Origin: an uncultured Acetatifactor sp.
GTDB taxonomy: Bacteria > Bacillota > Clostridia > Lachnospirales > Lachnospiraceae
Length of the DNA: 48,988 bases
Assembly: GCA_934433135.1 (NCBI GenBank)
Contig: CAKRZO010000026.1
Span: 1-48,988, forward strand
Reading direction: 5' to 3'
The position numbers were made by a program, and so were the translations under genes. The notes beneath the pieces are model-generated. The model worked only from the letters and a program-made list of their open reading frames with translations, had not been told where the DNA came from and ran no database searches. Positions 1 to 9,090 of the stretch are shown here, one piece after another. Position 1 is the first letter of the stretch; each line of letters starts with the position of its first letter.

Positions 1-44
1 CTCCCTTCTTCAAGAAATCTTCGTTTGTGAAACGCTCCTTTTTT

Positions 45-656
45 CTATCCTCTTATAGTATAGCCTTTCGGGTCCGTGACCACATAACTGATGTATTTTC
101 CCATCTGCATCAAGTTGGGCTTTACATAAAAACGTGTCTTTCCTGAGCCAGATCCGCCAATCACGATCACGTTCTTGTTCCTCGCAAATTTCGGATTCTT
201 TGGTCTGCCATTCATGGTCAGCCGTTCCGTCATAGTCAGCAGGATATTGTTCTCAAATACCGGGTCGATAAAGGGTGCAATGTCTTTTGCCGTCCCCCAT
301 CTTGCCGAACCATACTCCACTCCCTGCCGGAACTTTTTGGCATTTTTCCCTTTCATATAGACCAAGAGCTTCACCGCCACGGCTCCTGTAATCCCAACCA
401 GCAATTCATTTTTATGCATACTTGGAAGAATCCTGCTGAATGCCATCTGGAAATTTAAGACCAGTACCATCAGTCTTTCTATCATAGAATCACCCACACA
501 GTATTGATATAACCATGCCAGCTTATTTCCCACATAAAAGATTACGATATACGGAAGATTCATCAGAACAATCCGAAGCAGCTTATGTACATCCACCGGC
601 GGTAACCTCTCCAGGTATCCTTTTCCTACACCAAGCAATTTCTGTAATCTGCTCAT
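45..656 (-). pseudogene. Truncated PcfC/VirD4-type conjugative coupling protein
   Basis: This encodes the N-terminal 203 residues of a type IV coupling protein, the membrane ATPase that links the relaxosome to the mating channel. Two hydrophobic stretches lie in the first ~100 residues, followed by the YGSARWGTAKDI motif typical of Gram-positive VirD4/TraG proteins and a Walker A, GGSGSGKTR, near residue 170. The frame ends just after the VVTDPKG segment with TAG. Full-length family members run to roughly 600 residues, so the Walker B and all-alpha domains are missing. The start overlaps the stop of the upstream PcfB-like gene by ATGA, the usual pcfB-pcfC arrangement. The last 43 bases of the window read openly in another frame but do not resemble the missing VirD4 part. 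A deletion, rearrangement or assembly fault near position 60 is inferred. Confidence 0.8.
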
Positions 657-1180
657 AATGACGGCTCCTTCTCCTTTCCTTTTGTTTTCTCCAGTTCTCT
701 GTGCTTTGCAAGCGATTTGGTGATTGCCTGCTGTAACTTCTTCCTCACGGATGGTTTTTTGTCCTTATTGAGAGACTTGCCCGTGTATTCCTTAAAAGCG
801 GCAGTCATCACATCGGCATCCCTTGCCTTAAAGAACACATAGTATCTTGGCGGGTCAGCAGTCACATCTTTTTTCAGACTGAAATCAATGCTGTACTTCT
901 TTGCTACCTGTTCAAAAGACTTGATGTTTCCATCTGTGATCTCAATGTTGGACAGCTGTACATTCTGCTTCATCAGCTTATCAAGGCTCTGTTTTCCCTT
1001 GTAGGTCTTATCCTCCTTTTCCTTCTGGGACTGTTTCTGGTTCGTTTTCTGTCCCTGCTGCTTTTTCTCCTGCTCCATCTTTGCAAGAGCCTTTACCATG
1101 GCAGATTTCAGCAGGTTGGCAGTGACCTTGCCACAGCGGATACAAAGTGAGACTGTTTTCTCATTCACTTCATCCTGCAA
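653..1180 (-). CDS. PcfB-like conjugation protein (DUF3801)
   Basis: A 175-residue soluble, very lysine- and glutamine-rich protein with the length and composition of PcfB/DUF3801 proteins, relaxosome accessory factors encoded just upstream of the coupling protein in Gram-positive conjugative elements. The conserved core is around residues 75-140 (SNIEITDGNIKSFEQVAKKY, then DPPRYYVFFKARDADVM), flanked by charged, probably disordered segments. The stop overlaps the start of the PcfC-like gene, so the two are probably translationally coupled. The role is assigned by family resemblance and gene order; the protein has no catalytic motif. Confidence 0.8.
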   Translation of the reverse strand: MQDEVNEKTVSLCIRCGKVTANLLKSAMVKALAKMEQEKKQQGQKTNQKQSQKEKEDKTYKGKQSLDKLMKQNVQLSNIEITDGNIKSFEQVAKKYSIDFSLKKDVTADPPRYYVFFKARDADVMTAAFKEYTGKSLNKDKKPSVRKKLQQAITKSLAKHRELEKTKGKEKEPSL

Positions 1181-1219
1181 TCACACCACGCCCTTTCTTC
1201 TCTCACTGCTGTCTTATCC

Positions 1220-1372
1220 TTATTTATCACATTGCTGCTCCTTTCCTCTCTTTTCTGCCAGTTTCATATATTCTTTTTCTGATTCTGCCCCCACTTTGAT
1301 ACAGCACCAAAGGACAAATCCATATACCAGAAATACTGCAGCTGCAGCAACGATCAATACTATTTTTGTCAT
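1220..1372 (-). CDS. Small single-span membrane protein of the ICE (50 aa)
   Basis: A 50-residue ORF reading MTKIVLIVAAAAVFLVYGFV and then a charged tail ending KEQQCDK. Residues 4-24 form one clear membrane segment, so the C-terminus is probably on the other side of the membrane. The start has a GGGAG element about nine bases upstream. It lies between the adhesin terminator and the PcfB-like gene on the same strand, within the transfer module. I do not recognise a family. A longer overlapping frame on the same strand (1227-1415) is less credible because it would start inside the upstream terminator hairpin. Confidence 0.7.
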   Translation of the reverse strand: MTKIVLIVAAAAVFLVYGFVLWCCIKVGAESEKEYMKLAEKRGKEQQCDK

Positions 1373-1404
1373 CTTCTTTTCTCCCTAATTCTTTTGAAAT
1401 TTTA

Positions 1405-1443
1405 TAAAAGGGCATCTATGAATCCTGTATCCATAAATGCCCT
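1405..1443 (-). terminator. Terminator downstream of the SpaA-type adhesin gene
   Basis: On the minus strand a stem AGGGCAT..ATGCCCT continues into TTATG/CATAG with an 11-base loop and is followed by TTTTAT. It lies about 30 bases after the adhesin stop codon and before the 50-aa gene. This fits an intrinsic terminator that may be leaky, since the transfer genes continue on the same strand. Confidence 0.75.
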
Positions 1444-1472
1444 CATCCATTACTAAGAAATCTTATGATCTC

Positions 1473-4400
1473 TTATTTCTTCTTTTTGCGAAGAATCACT
1501 GTTCCACCAAGACCAGCCATTCCAGCCCCTGCAAGCAGAATCCAGAACAGAATTGGTGTATTATCTCCTGTCTTTGGTGAAGTCGATTTCTTTGTTTCTT
1601 CTGTGGTTTTTGTCTCCGGTGTTGGTGTGGTTTCTGGTGTTTCCGTCGGTGTCTCTGTTGGAGTTTCCTCTGGTTTCGCCTCATCCTTCATCACAACCTT
1701 CTGGATTTCTCCAGTATCTTTGACCGTAAACTTCACATCTTCTGCAACCAGATAACCATCCGGTGCAGTTTCTTCACGGAGGATATATTCCCCGATTGGA
1801 AGCATCTCAATATAGTGTGGTTTTTTCTCAGATGTCCAGCTTTCTACGGTCTTTCCATCTTTATCAAGGATCGTCAGTTTCGCTCCTGGCAGCTCCTTAC
1901 CGGAAATATCGGTCTTGGAAATCTGCACTTTTGTCACATCATCCTTCATTTCCACCTTCTGTACTTCACCGGTATCTTCCACCGTAAAAGTGATGCTCTC
2001 TGCTGTCACATAACCGTCCGCAGGAAGTGTTTCTGTCATGGTGTACTTCTTGCCAGCGGTCAGTTCTTTGATGATATGTGGTTCTTTACCAGAAGTCCAT
2101 TCATCCACAGTGTTTCCACTCTCATCTGTAACTTTCAGTTTTGCTCCCTCAATCTCCTTTCCGTCTGTCAGGGATGTTTTGGTAAACTCTACGGTTGTCG
2201 GCTCATCTTCAAAAGTAAACACATAAGACAGTGTTTCCTTATCTGCCCCACCATATTCAAAAGTAAATTCCTGTACCTGGTCTGTTGTCGCAAATCCCGG
2301 TGCCGGAGAAGTTTCTTTCACATAGTAGGTATAGCCAAGTGGCAGATCTGCCGTAAAGGTCAGTTTTCCTTCCTTATCCGTAGCCTGCTCCTCAATAACC
2401 GTATCCGCTTTCAAGATCACATCGCCCTTTGCATTGACAATATTTTCTTTATTGCACAGGGCAAATACAGCCCCTTCCAGTACACGGTCGGAATCTTTTT
2501 CTTTCTTTAACACGTTTACTTCTGCTCTCTGGCGTTTGTTCTGCCAGTCAGCAGAATAAGTAACAACTGCGGTATTCTGGTCACGGTAAGTCAGATCCAC
2601 TTCACGAGCTTCTCCATCCAGGACATATCCATTTGCTGTCTCTTTCTCTTTGACACAGTATTTGCCAAGAGGAAGGTCTGTCAGTTTCGCCACTCCTGTT
2701 TCATCCGTCGTGATCGTTGCTACCAGTGCATCCTTTTTGTAGTAATCTTCACTCTCACCATCCGCCGCTTTTATATCTTCTAAGGCATAAACCTCAAAAG
2801 TAACGTCTTTCAGGGAACCGGAAAGATATTCAAACAGATGCTTCATCCATCCGCCAATGGAATCCAGTGCAGATATTTTCTCCAGGAACTCACCTTTTTT
2901 ATTGATGATAAGTGTTCCGGTTGGCACTGCATCTTTCATCTCTACCTTCTGGATTTCAGCAGTATCGTCTACAGTAAAGGAAACTTCTTCCGCCATCAGA
3001 TAGCCATAAGGAGCCATTTCTTCACGAAGAGTATATGTCTCCCCGGCTGTGAGTCTTTCAATCAAGTGTTCCTCACCCTTTACAGACTTCCATGTATCTA
3101 CCACATTTCCATCCTTATCAAGCACCGTAAGCGTTGCCCCGGAAAGTTCCACGCCTGTCGTAATATCGGACTTCGTAAAGGTTACTTTTGTCGGCTGGTT
3201 CTTAAATACAGATTCCAGCTCTACCATTTTCACATCCTGTCCCTGATATTTGGCAATCACTTCCAAAGTCTCAAAAGAAGAGACATACCCTGCCGGAGCT
3301 GCAAGTTCTTTGATATAGTAAGTACTAAATGGAAGGTCAACGTCAAATACTGCCTTTCCATCTTCCCCACTGACTGCTTTTCCAAGTAAGGTATCTGCCT
3401 TCACAATCACTTCTTCATGTGCCAGAATATCTTCTTTTGCATAGATACCAAACTCTGCACCCGCCACAACCGTTTTTGTCTCTGCATCCTGTTTGACTAC
3501 GGACACTTCCACTTTCTGGCGGTCATTCTCAAAGGTTGCTGTCTGCTCAATAACTGGTGTTTTCTGGTCTTTGTATTCAAATGTTACTGTCTGTGCTTCT
3601 TCATTTAACACAAAGCCCTCTGGTGCTGTCTTTTCAACAATCTTATAGGTTCCAAGTGGAAGGTCAGCGATCTGTGCCTTTCCATCCTTATCCGTGGTAA
3701 CAGTTCCTACCAGTTCCCCAGAAGCATACTCCAGGATACGGTTTCCATTATCATCTTTCTGGAAATCTGCTGTATAAATATCTTCGGCAGCATATACCTC
3801 AAAGACTGCTCCCTCCAGAGTTTCTTTCTGATAAGTAAAGTCATCTTTATAACCATTTAAGACCTCACCCTGTTTTACGATGTTCAGTTCTCCCTTAACC
3901 GGATGATTCTCGTATGCGATCTCAATGATCACATCGCCGGAAGTTCCGTCCATCTGATATGCTGTATTGGAATCTACATCTACCTCATAGTAATTCTCAT
4001 TGAGCGTATATCCATAAGGTGCGTTCACTTCCTCAATACGGTAATGTCCAATCTTCAGATTCTGTGGAAGGATTAAGTATCCCTGCTCATCTGTAAAATA
4101 AGATTTGTGTTTTACCGTCGTCGGATACGTTGTTACCTGCTCCACATACTTTTCTGTATCCAGGTTAAAAATCTTAAACTCCGTATTTTTCTGAAGGACT
4201 GCTTTCTTTGTCTCATCGTCCTGTTTGATGATCTTCAGCTTCGCTTCAAACTCTTTGTCAAGCAGCACCCTCCATACCTGCGGTGTAGTCGGATGATTCT
4301 CTGTAATCTGTACGATGAAATCATTGACCGGAGTGTAATTATGTGGTGTGGTTGTTTCACGGACGATGTAAGTTCCATACGGAATCGCAATACTGCGGGC

Positions 4401-7400
4401 ATACCCTTTCTCATCTGTAAAGATCTCTGTTGCACCATTTTCCCCGATCACTACCGGCTTGGCAGAACCAAAGTCATAGCTGCCATCTTCTTTTACTGTC
4501 AGGGAAGATACCAGATAAGCGGTAAATCCTGCACCTTTCAGTAAATCGGCATCTGTCTTTCCGTTGTTCGCTGCCTTGATGATTTCAAATGGCTGCTTCA
4601 TTACCTGTTCCAGAGACAGACAGTCACGTTTTACTTCCGCTACAAAATCACCCTCATAGTTGCAGACCAGATCATGTTCTTCTTCATCTGCCAGGTAACC
4701 CGTTGGAGGAGTAATCTCTTTTACATAGTAATTGCCAAGATATAATCCATCTACAGAAGCCTGTCCATTCTTATCTGTTGTAAGAGTGGCAACCTGCTCA
4801 CCCGCTTCGTAGATCACACCAGTTGCTCCATCCGGATGGACAATATCCTCACGGGCATATAGTCCATAGACTGCCTTTTCTAAAGTAGCATCTCCCTGTG
4901 GAACAGCCTTCTTTGTTTCTTTGTCCTGCTTCTGTAAGGAAATCTTTGCTGTCACACGCTCGTTTTTGAAGGTATGCTTAAATGTCAGTTTCGCTTCCTT
5001 ATCGTTTGTATAAGAAAAAGTAAACGTATAGACATCATCCGCATTTCTCAGATAGCCTTCCGGAGCCTGTACTTCCTTTACATCATAGGAAAATCCCAGC
5101 GGCAGATCTGCGGTAAACTTCGCCGTTCCATCATTTCCAGTTGTCACTTTCTCAATCAGAGTGCCTTTCTTTACAACAACCGTTCCATCTGCATTTTTAA
5201 TGTCACTGGCTGCATAAAGTCCAAAAATTCCTCCATCCAGAGGATTTTCTGTATCCTTATCCTGCTTTGTCACAACTACTTCTGCTTTCTGTCTGTCATT
5301 CGTAAAAGTTGTCTCAGAAAAAACAACATCTACCTTCTGTCCTGCATAAGAAAGAGTGACTGACTTTTCTTCCCCGGCATTATAAAATCCGGTCGGAGCC
5401 TGTTTTTCTTTGATGATATATGTACCAAGATGCAGGTTTTTCAGAATGACTGCCCCATTCGAGTCTGTTGTCAGATTCTCTTTGACCAGATCACCCTTGC
5501 TGTAAACCTTGGCACCATAAGCAGTTTTAATATCTGCTCCGGCATACACATCATAAATCGCACCTTTCTGTCTGCGTTTCTCATACTTAAATGTTGTTCC
5601 ATTCTCGGTGACATCTGCACCTGTCAGAACCTGACCTTCTTTATAAACAGTCAGCTGTCCCATCTGTTCTTCATCCGGAACAGTCACAGTCGTTGTTTTG
5701 TTGACTTCCAGTTTTACATTGTAGGCAGTTGCATTGATACGGTATCCTGTCGGAGCTGTAATCTCTTTCAGATATACAGTGTCCTGTGTCTTAATGATCT
5801 GTACGGACGATTCCCCGTTCGCATCGGTTGCCGGTAACTTTGTGATCAGCTTTGTACAGTTTGCATCACTGTATAAACCAAACACTGCACCAGACAGCTT
5901 TGCGTCTGCTTTTGCATCTTTTTTAATCACCTTCACACTTGCGTGCTGCACCCAAGTTACTTTGAAGTCCACATATTTCTCATCATCAACACCTTCACCA
6001 AATACCAGGGCCAGGTCCTGTGAACCAGATCCGGTACTGATCTTATATGCAGAATAATCTTTTGTTACACTGCCTTTCATCGTTGCCGACCAGCTTCCTG
6101 CGACATCCTGTACCTGTGTAAGAGGTGCAGATAAGTAAAACTTGGTTCCACCACTGATTTCCACTGCTTCACCAGCTTTGCTTGTCTTTCCGGTTGTCAC
6201 GTTGTGAAGTTTCACACCACTTGGAAGTTTCATTGTGATACTCTGCAGTTCATCTGCTTTAAAAATGATTTCCTTTGTTCTCTGGCTGTTGCCATCTACA
6301 TAAGCTGTCACATCCGCATCTGAAAAAGACATTGCCACATCCGGAATATCTGGCTGAGAAATACAATAATTATAAAGTTTTTTCGCAAGATTCTGTGCAG
6401 TAGCGTTTGCACCAGAAAAAGCATCTGAACTGCCATTCGCATATGACGCAGCAAGATGTACCAGAATAAATCTGGCTCCTGCACTCAGGTTTCCATAGCC
6501 ATTTTCTTCTGTAAAAAATCCATCATCGCCAGAAGCCTTTGTGCCATAGTAACATACTTTAGCCAGTGCTTTACCATCTCCAACCTTATTGATTGTATAT
6601 GTTCCTGTGCCAGGTCCCGGTTTGGACGGCTGTACACAATAAGCTGTGGCGGACACATTACCGAATTTTACGGTATACTGATACGTCAGATAAGTTCCAT
6701 AACCATAATCCGCATATCGGTATTCGGCACCTCTTGTCACTGAAACCTGTTGTGAACTTCTTGCATTTCCTGCTGCCGCCATAAATGTCACTGTTTCACC
6801 CGGCTCCATCTCATACAAGTCAATTCCTTCATTTTCTGCCTGATCCATTACTTCTGAAACAGTCAGACCAGATTCTTCATCCGTCGTCACTTCCTGGTCA
6901 TCTGTAAGATCAGTTACAATCTCTTTTGACCCGTCCGAATCAACATCTTCCTCCGCATTACCGGAATCTTCTGTTTCACCGGCATTTCCTTCACCAACTG
7001 TATTTTCAGAAGAACTCTTTGTCTGTGCTTCTGTTTCCGGCTCTTTTACCGTAATGTTTCTGCTTACTCTGTAAGCTGGGTGACCGCTGACTGGCTCTAC
7101 TGCATAGACAGCTTTGTAGGTATCCGGTGTATGTGCATCAAAATCTGTACCGGCTTCACTCTTTGCTTCATGGAATAAAACTTTCACCTTTTTTTCATTC
7201 ACGCCCTCTATACCGGACAGATCGACTTCCACCTCAAATTCTTCGCCATAGGGAATCTCAATATCCTTTGCTTCCACAATTTCGTCTTTGTCAAGAGTAT
7301 CTTGCACATCCTGCAGTTCCGGATATTGCTGTTCAAATGAAGTTGTCTCCGGTTCTAATTCAGAAGCAGAAACCGTGACTGGTTGAACGATAACAGACGC

Positions 7401-7454
7401 CAAAGTTGCAACTGCCATAAATCCCGACAAGAATCTTTTAAATCGCATTTTCAT
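1473..7454 (-). CDS. Giant SpaA/Cna_B-repeat surface adhesin with sortase signal
   Basis: A 1993-residue cell-wall-anchored surface protein. A signal peptide occupies residues 1-31 (KRF then a hydrophobic run to VSASE). An acidic linker follows, then an apparent thioester-type head domain with YCVQP at residues 271-275. From about residue 510 I count 13 SpaA/Cna_B-type modules, each ending in an E-box such as YLKEITAPTGY or YILREETAPDGY; these usually carry Lys-Asn isopeptide cross-links. A Thr/Pro/Glu-rich wall-spanning segment precedes the sorting signal SPKTGD, a hydrophobic span and RKKKK. The likely role is adhesion or mating-pair contact with hosts or recipients. The start overlaps the stop of a 25-aa leader ORF. 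The second thioester residue is not obvious: where TQ is usual I read VHLAAS (332-337), so an active thioester is uncertain. Confidence 0.9.
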   Translation of the reverse strand: MKMRFKRFLSGFMAVATLASVIVQPVTVSASELEPETTSFEQQYPELQDVQDTLDKDEIVEAKDIEIPYGEEFEVEVDLSGIEGVNEKKVKVLFHEAKSEAGTDFDAHTPDTYKAVYAVEPVSGHPAYRVSRNITVKEPETEAQTKSSSENTVGEGNAGETEDSGNAEEDVDSDGSKEIVTDLTDDQEVTTDEESGLTVSEVMDQAENEGIDLYEMEPGETVTFMAAAGNARSSQQVSVTRGAEYRYADYGYGTYLTYQYTVKFGNVSATAYCVQPSKPGPGTGTYTINKVGDGKALAKVCYYGTKASGDDGFFTEENGYGNLSAGARFILVHLAASYANGSSDAFSGANATAQNLAKKLYNYCISQPDIPDVAMSFSDADVTAYVDGNSQRTKEIIFKADELQSITMKLPSGVKLHNVTTGKTSKAGEAVEISGGTKFYLSAPLTQVQDVAGSWSATMKGSVTKDYSAYKISTGSGSQDLALVFGEGVDDEKYVDFKVTWVQHASVKVIKKDAKADAKLSGAVFGLYSDANCTKLITKLPATDANGESSVQIIKTQDTVYLKEITAPTGYRINATAYNVKLEVNKTTTVTVPDEEQMGQLTVYKEGQVLTGADVTENGTTFKYEKRRQKGAIYDVYAGADIKTAYGAKVYSKGDLVKENLTTDSNGAVILKNLHLGTYIIKEKQAPTGFYNAGEEKSVTLSYAGQKVDVVFSETTFTNDRQKAEVVVTKQDKDTENPLDGGIFGLYAASDIKNADGTVVVKKGTLIEKVTTGNDGTAKFTADLPLGFSYDVKEVQAPEGYLRNADDVYTFTFSYTNDKEAKLTFKHTFKNERVTAKISLQKQDKETKKAVPQGDATLEKAVYGLYAREDIVHPDGATGVIYEAGEQVATLTTDKNGQASVDGLYLGNYYVKEITPPTGYLADEEEHDLVCNYEGDFVAEVKRDCLSLEQVMKQPFEIIKAANNGKTDADLLKGAGFTAYLVSSLTVKEDGSYDFGSAKPVVIGENGATEIFTDEKGYARSIAIPYGTYIVRETTTPHNYTPVNDFIVQITENHPTTPQVWRVLLDKEFEAKLKIIKQDDETKKAVLQKNTEFKIFNLDTEKYVEQVTTYPTTVKHKSYFTDEQGYLILPQNLKIGHYRIEEVNAPYGYTLNENYYEVDVDSNTAYQMDGTSGDVIIEIAYENHPVKGELNIVKQGEVLNGYKDDFTYQKETLEGAVFEVYAAEDIYTADFQKDDNGNRILEYASGELVGTVTTDKDGKAQIADLPLGTYKIVEKTAPEGFVLNEEAQTVTFEYKDQKTPVIEQTATFENDRQKVEVSVVKQDAETKTVVAGAEFGIYAKEDILAHEEVIVKADTLLGKAVSGEDGKAVFDVDLPFSTYYIKELAAPAGYVSSFETLEVIAKYQGQDVKMVELESVFKNQPTKVTFTKSDITTGVELSGATLTVLDKDGNVVDTWKSVKGEEHLIERLTAGETYTLREEMAPYGYLMAEEVSFTVDDTAEIQKVEMKDAVPTGTLIINKKGEFLEKISALDSIGGWMKHLFEYLSGSLKDVTFEVYALEDIKAADGESEDYYKKDALVATITTDETGVAKLTDLPLGKYCVKEKETANGYVLDGEAREVDLTYRDQNTAVVTYSADWQNKRQRAEVNVLKKEKDSDRVLEGAVFALCNKENIVNAKGDVILKADTVIEEQATDKEGKLTFTADLPLGYTYYVKETSPAPGFATTDQVQEFTFEYGGADKETLSYVFTFEDEPTTVEFTKTSLTDGKEIEGAKLKVTDESGNTVDEWTSGKEPHIIKELTAGKKYTMTETLPADGYVTAESITFTVEDTGEVQKVEMKDDVTKVQISKTDISGKELPGAKLTILDKDGKTVESWTSEKKPHYIEMLPIGEYILREETAPDGYLVAEDVKFTVKDTGEIQKVVMKDEAKPEETPTETPTETPETTPTPETKTTEETKKSTSPKTGDNTPILFWILLAGAGMAGLGGTVILRKKKK

Positions 7455-7528
7455 TTTGACTGAGTCCTCTCTTTCTTCGATAATTTACTCCACTTTCGTT
7501 CAGGCTTACACCTGCATGAATCAATCAT
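7451..7528 (-). CDS. 25-aa leader ORF translationally coupled to the adhesin
   Basis: A short ORF beginning MIDSCRCKPERKWSKLS and ending TQSK, preceded by a strong ribosome-binding site (AGGGAGGTGG, 5 bases before ATG). Its TGA overlaps the adhesin ATG in AAAATGAAAATG, so ribosomes ending here can restart on the adhesin. The adhesin start itself has only a weak AAAGAGAGGACT region upstream. Composition is basic with two cysteines. It is too short for homology assignment; the coupling role is inferred from the overlap and the contrast in ribosome-binding sites. Confidence 0.6.
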   Translation of the reverse strand: MIDSCRCKPERKWSKLSKKERTQSK

Positions 7529-7859
7529 AGGAACCACCTCCCTTGTGTCTTGGATTGACTTTTAAATAAAAACAGGATTGAGCTATTAAGCCGCAAGAGG
7601 TAATTCGTAATCATTCCTGCCAAGGGTGCCTCTCATCCATTGCCCTTCACGTTGTCACTGAACACCCGCCGCCAGATGCGTAGCTGGGAAATTCAGGTAT
7701 CCTCTTGCTGCTGATATGAAATTGTCAAGGTTCACTTTTAGAGGGAATTTATTATTTTGAATTAAGATAGACATTTGCCCCTCCACTAACCGCATGTGTG
7801 AAAGGGCAAAAATTAACCTGTTTGAAATTTTTTTGAAAATTTTTTGAAACAGCAAAAAC
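7529..7859 (-). promoter_or_regulatory. Long 5' leader of the adhesin operon
   Basis: About 330 bases without a convincing gene; a 66-aa frame at 7655-7855 has no ribosome-binding site and runs through structured sequence. Two segments, 7590-7600 and 7701-7711, are complementary over 11 bases with one mismatch (GCAAGAGG pairs CCTCTTGC). Further short complementary stretches lie between them. A TTGACA occurs on the minus strand at about 7723-7728, but no good -10 follows at 17 bases. A structured leader controlling the adhesin is inferred, not shown. Confidence 0.4.
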
Positions 7860-8282
7860 TTACAAAGTTTCCAGCCTGTCTTTTAGTTTCTGCAATACTT
7901 TGTTTTTCCTGTTTCTGATTGTCTTTGTACAACACCCGAAATACTGTGCTGTTTTTTTAACTGTGTACTCTTCAAAAAATAATAGTCTTATCAATTCCAT
8001 TTCTTCTTCAGACAAATATTTCAGTGCTTCCTGCAGCTCTTGTATTTCTGACACCCTGATGACTATTTCTTCTGGGGATAATATATGCAAATAACTGTTG
8101 TAACTCGTTTCTCCTACTTTTTCTATTCCGCATACACCATTTTTCTGCATTTTTTCAAGCTGGTATCTTTCTTTTCTTCTTGACTGGTACCATGCCAGAT
8201 ATACGTCTCTGGTAACTTCTACGAGAGTTTCATTTACACGCAGCACATACCGTTGTCTTTCCTTTGGTTTTTTACCACGCAT
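7860..8282 (-). CDS. Small sigma-70-like regulator of the ICE
   Basis: A 140-residue protein with the layout of the short sigma factor-like regulators of Tn916/Tn1549-type elements. The N-terminus (KPKERQRYVLRVNETLVEVTRDVYLAWYQSRRK) holds the conserved VTxxVYxAWYQ region. The C-terminal half carries a sigma region 4-type helix-turn-helix: LSEEEMELIRLLFFEEYTVKKTAQYFGCCTKTIRNRKNKVLQKL. It presumably directs or modulates transcription of transfer genes. It lies three bases after the larger sigma-like gene, with GGGAG upstream of its ATG, so the two form an operon. Confidence 0.8.
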   Translation of the reverse strand: MRGKKPKERQRYVLRVNETLVEVTRDVYLAWYQSRRKERYQLEKMQKNGVCGIEKVGETSYNSYLHILSPEEIVIRVSEIQELQEALKYLSEEEMELIRLLFFEEYTVKKTAQYFGCCTKTIRNRKNKVLQKLKDRLETL

Positions 8283-8285
8283 CTT

Positions 8286-8921
8286 TTATTCTCCCTTCTG
8301 AAGCACTCCGGTCAGTCTGCCTGCATTTCTTCTCATTTTCTGCTTTGCCTGTGAAATACATTTTGATACTGCCGGTTCTGTAATTCCAAACACCCGTGAC
8401 ACTTCTCTTTGTGTCCGTTGCTGAAAATAAATTTGATGGATCACCTGTCTCTGCCGGTCAGTCAGCAGATCCATGAATTCTCCAATAGCTTCTTCTATAA
8501 TCAGTTTTTCAAGTACATTCTGCCTTTTATCCACCAATTCGCACCAGCCTTCTGAAATATGGCTGTATGAAATGCAATTATTATGTTCTCGTACCTCCCT
8601 GTTCCTGCACAGCCGATCTTCACCTTCTAATATCAACCGCACATACCAGGGCTGATTATCAAAAAAATCTTCCTTAACAACTGTTATTTTTCTTCCTGCT
8701 TCATATACATAATCTCGACAGGTAAATAAAGGAAAAACCGTTCCATAATCACCTGCACAATAGAAAACATATCCTGTCTGATACGCAATAATTTCCGCAC
8801 CATCTATCAGTCTATGCTTTACAACTGCCACATCGTTTTCTCTCAAATACCTGGCGGACGGAACCTTTCTTTTTTCTTTCCTGTTACCTACAACCTGTTT
8901 CAATTCCTGCAATGTCAGCAT
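8286..8921 (-). CDS. Sigma-70 region 4-containing transcription factor
   Basis: A 211-residue protein. I chose ATG at 8921 (MLTLQELKQVVGNRK) over the upstream in-frame start because AGGTGG sits seven bases before it. The C-terminal part resembles sigma region 4: LTDRQRQVIHQIYFQQRTQREVSRVFGITEPAVSKCISQAKQKMRR. The N-terminal ~130 residues lack a classical region 2 and resemble proteins found beside small ICE sigma factors. It probably works with the 140-aa regulator just downstream. Whether it recruits core polymerase or acts as a plain DNA-binding regulator is not decidable here. Confidence 0.7.
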   Translation of the reverse strand: MLTLQELKQVVGNRKEKRKVPSARYLRENDVAVVKHRLIDGAEIIAYQTGYVFYCAGDYGTVFPLFTCRDYVYEAGRKITVVKEDFFDNQPWYVRLILEGEDRLCRNREVREHNNCISYSHISEGWCELVDKRQNVLEKLIIEEAIGEFMDLLTDRQRQVIHQIYFQQRTQREVSRVFGITEPAVSKCISQAKQKMRRNAGRLTGVLQKGE

Positions 8922-8996
8922 AATTACCACCTTTCTGCCTACTGGCAACAGGAGCCCATCAGCAGAAAGGATAGGATTATTACTGATTTACTGGCA

Positions 8997-9070
8997 AAAG
9001 GGCAGTAAAAAACAGCTTCCGGCACACCCGTTTTTTTTGACGAGAGCCTGAAACTTCCTTACTGCCCTTT
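8997..9070. repeat. Inverted repeat between the 49-aa ORF and the sigma-like gene
   Basis: Perfect 12-bp arms AAAGGGCAGTAA (8997-9008) and TTACTGCCCTTT (9059-9070) are separated by 50 bases. Additional copies of the outer motif AGCAGAAAGG/CTTTCTGCT lie at 8971-8980 and 9067-9075. On the minus transcript this would fold upstream of the sigma-like gene. It could be an attenuator, mRNA processing site or operator; none has a diagnostic U-run. Confidence 0.5.
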
Positions 9071-9090
9071 CTGCTAATTTACAGCATCCT

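Noticed and set aside
1227..1415. A 62-aa frame on the minus strand before the PcfB-like gene.
   Set aside because: It starts inside the adhesin terminator and overlaps a better-supported 50-aa membrane ORF in another frame.
7655..7855. A 66-aa frame on the minus strand upstream of the adhesin.
   Set aside because: It has no ribosome-binding site and runs through the structured leader; the composition does not look like a conserved protein.
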